Source: Lucinisca nassula (taxonomy: Eukaryota > Mollusca > Bivalvia > Lucinida > Lucinidae). From it: DNA of 64,000 bases. A program made the translations under genes and the position numbers. Within the stretch, counting starts at the first letter, position 1. Each line of letters starts with the position of its first letter. Shown piece after piece: positions 63,760 to 64,000 of the stretch. The stretch lies in NCBI GenBank assembly GCA_963580285.1, contig CAUZLF010000231.1, positions 1 to 64,000 on the forward strand, read 5' to 3'. The notes under the pieces are model-generated. The model had not been told where the DNA came from. It searched no databases and was given only the letters and a program-made list of their open reading frames with translations.

Positions 63760-64000
63760 TACTTGCCGCGGGGTTAACGAGTGTGTCCGGTACGCGAACT
63801 TACTAACATTAAGCGTATATCAAGCCAGCGCATGACCAATCCCACAGTAAGACCTGTTGGATCTGCTAAGACTTAGATCATTCTGCGCATCCTCCCTGTC
63901 TGGCAAGAGAGTTTCGCTTATCTGTTTTCATTACGATATCACAGTCGTGTAACATCCAAGCAGGCACATGACGTAATTGTGACGTCAAATCAACGTCAGT
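63760..64000. other. Unassigned right edge with GACGT repeat start
   Basis: The last 45 bases (agcaggcacatgacgtaatt, gtgacgtcaaatcaacgtc) resemble the GACGT-rich repeat at 38088. The rest is unassigned. Confidence 0.4.

Overview
The window looks like intergenic and intronic DNA from a marine invertebrate, most likely a bivalve mollusc. It is AT-rich and gene-poor, with GT-AG introns, tRNA-derived SINEs, CR1/jockey-like LINE scraps, a Ty3/Gypsy element, a Merlin DNA transposon, many palindromic MITEs, microsatellites and two 23-N assembly gaps. There is no operon structure and no CRISPR. The species is inferred from repeat style only.

I can support one host gene: a three-exon plus-strand gene (20478-36803) for a predicted 236-residue secreted protein with a signal peptide, a PAN/apple-like module and a C-type-lectin-like domain. 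All three exons join in phase 1. Its 12.9 kb first intron holds most of the mobile elements described here.

Layout. 0-5 kb: palindromic MITEs, a LINE tail and a hammerhead relic. 5.25-8.53 kb and 20.96-25.48 kb: two copies of one large element with terminal inverted repeats (TIRs) and TA target sites; comparing them gives filled/empty sites for younger insertions. 8.56-10.44 kb: a satellite of about 142 bp rich in AGGTCA. 11.4-11.9 kb: a GATATC palindrome minisatellite. 11.9-16.8 kb: a shattered LINE around a 3 kb inverted-repeat segment. 20.5 kb: gene exon 1. 25.5-28.4 kb and 30.6-36.5 kb: broken copies of a reverse transcriptase (RT) retroelement and its roughly 550 bp 3' module. 28.4-31.0 kb: hammerhead-ribozyme repeats, one array split by a complete Merlin transposon. 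33.7 and 36.6 kb: exons 2 and 3. 38.55-45.01 kb: a Ty3/Gypsy element with LTRs of about 160 bp, carrying a nested hammerhead dimer and a nested RT element with strong A-to-G hypermutation. 46-64 kb: SINEs, MITEs, microsatellites and a tandem array of tRNA-like SINE heads.

The most notable system is the set of hammerhead-ribozyme repeats. Monomers of 247, 261 and 383 nt occur as partial dimers, as expected for metazoan retrozymes or Penelope-like terminal repeats that make self-cleaving, possibly circular RNAs. Next are the adenosine-specific hypermutation of one RT copy and the paired TIR elements with no visible transposase.

Family labels used below are mine. P: MITE with the GGTACTCGTTAGAACCGCC palindrome. 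T: TTAA-flanked hairpin MITE. G: TTCGAGCC MITE. SINE-A to SINE-D: SINE families. Module: the 3' segment of the RT retroelement. HHR: hammerhead ribozyme. All alignments were made by eye, so edges of repeats are approximate unless a target-site duplication (TSD) is stated.
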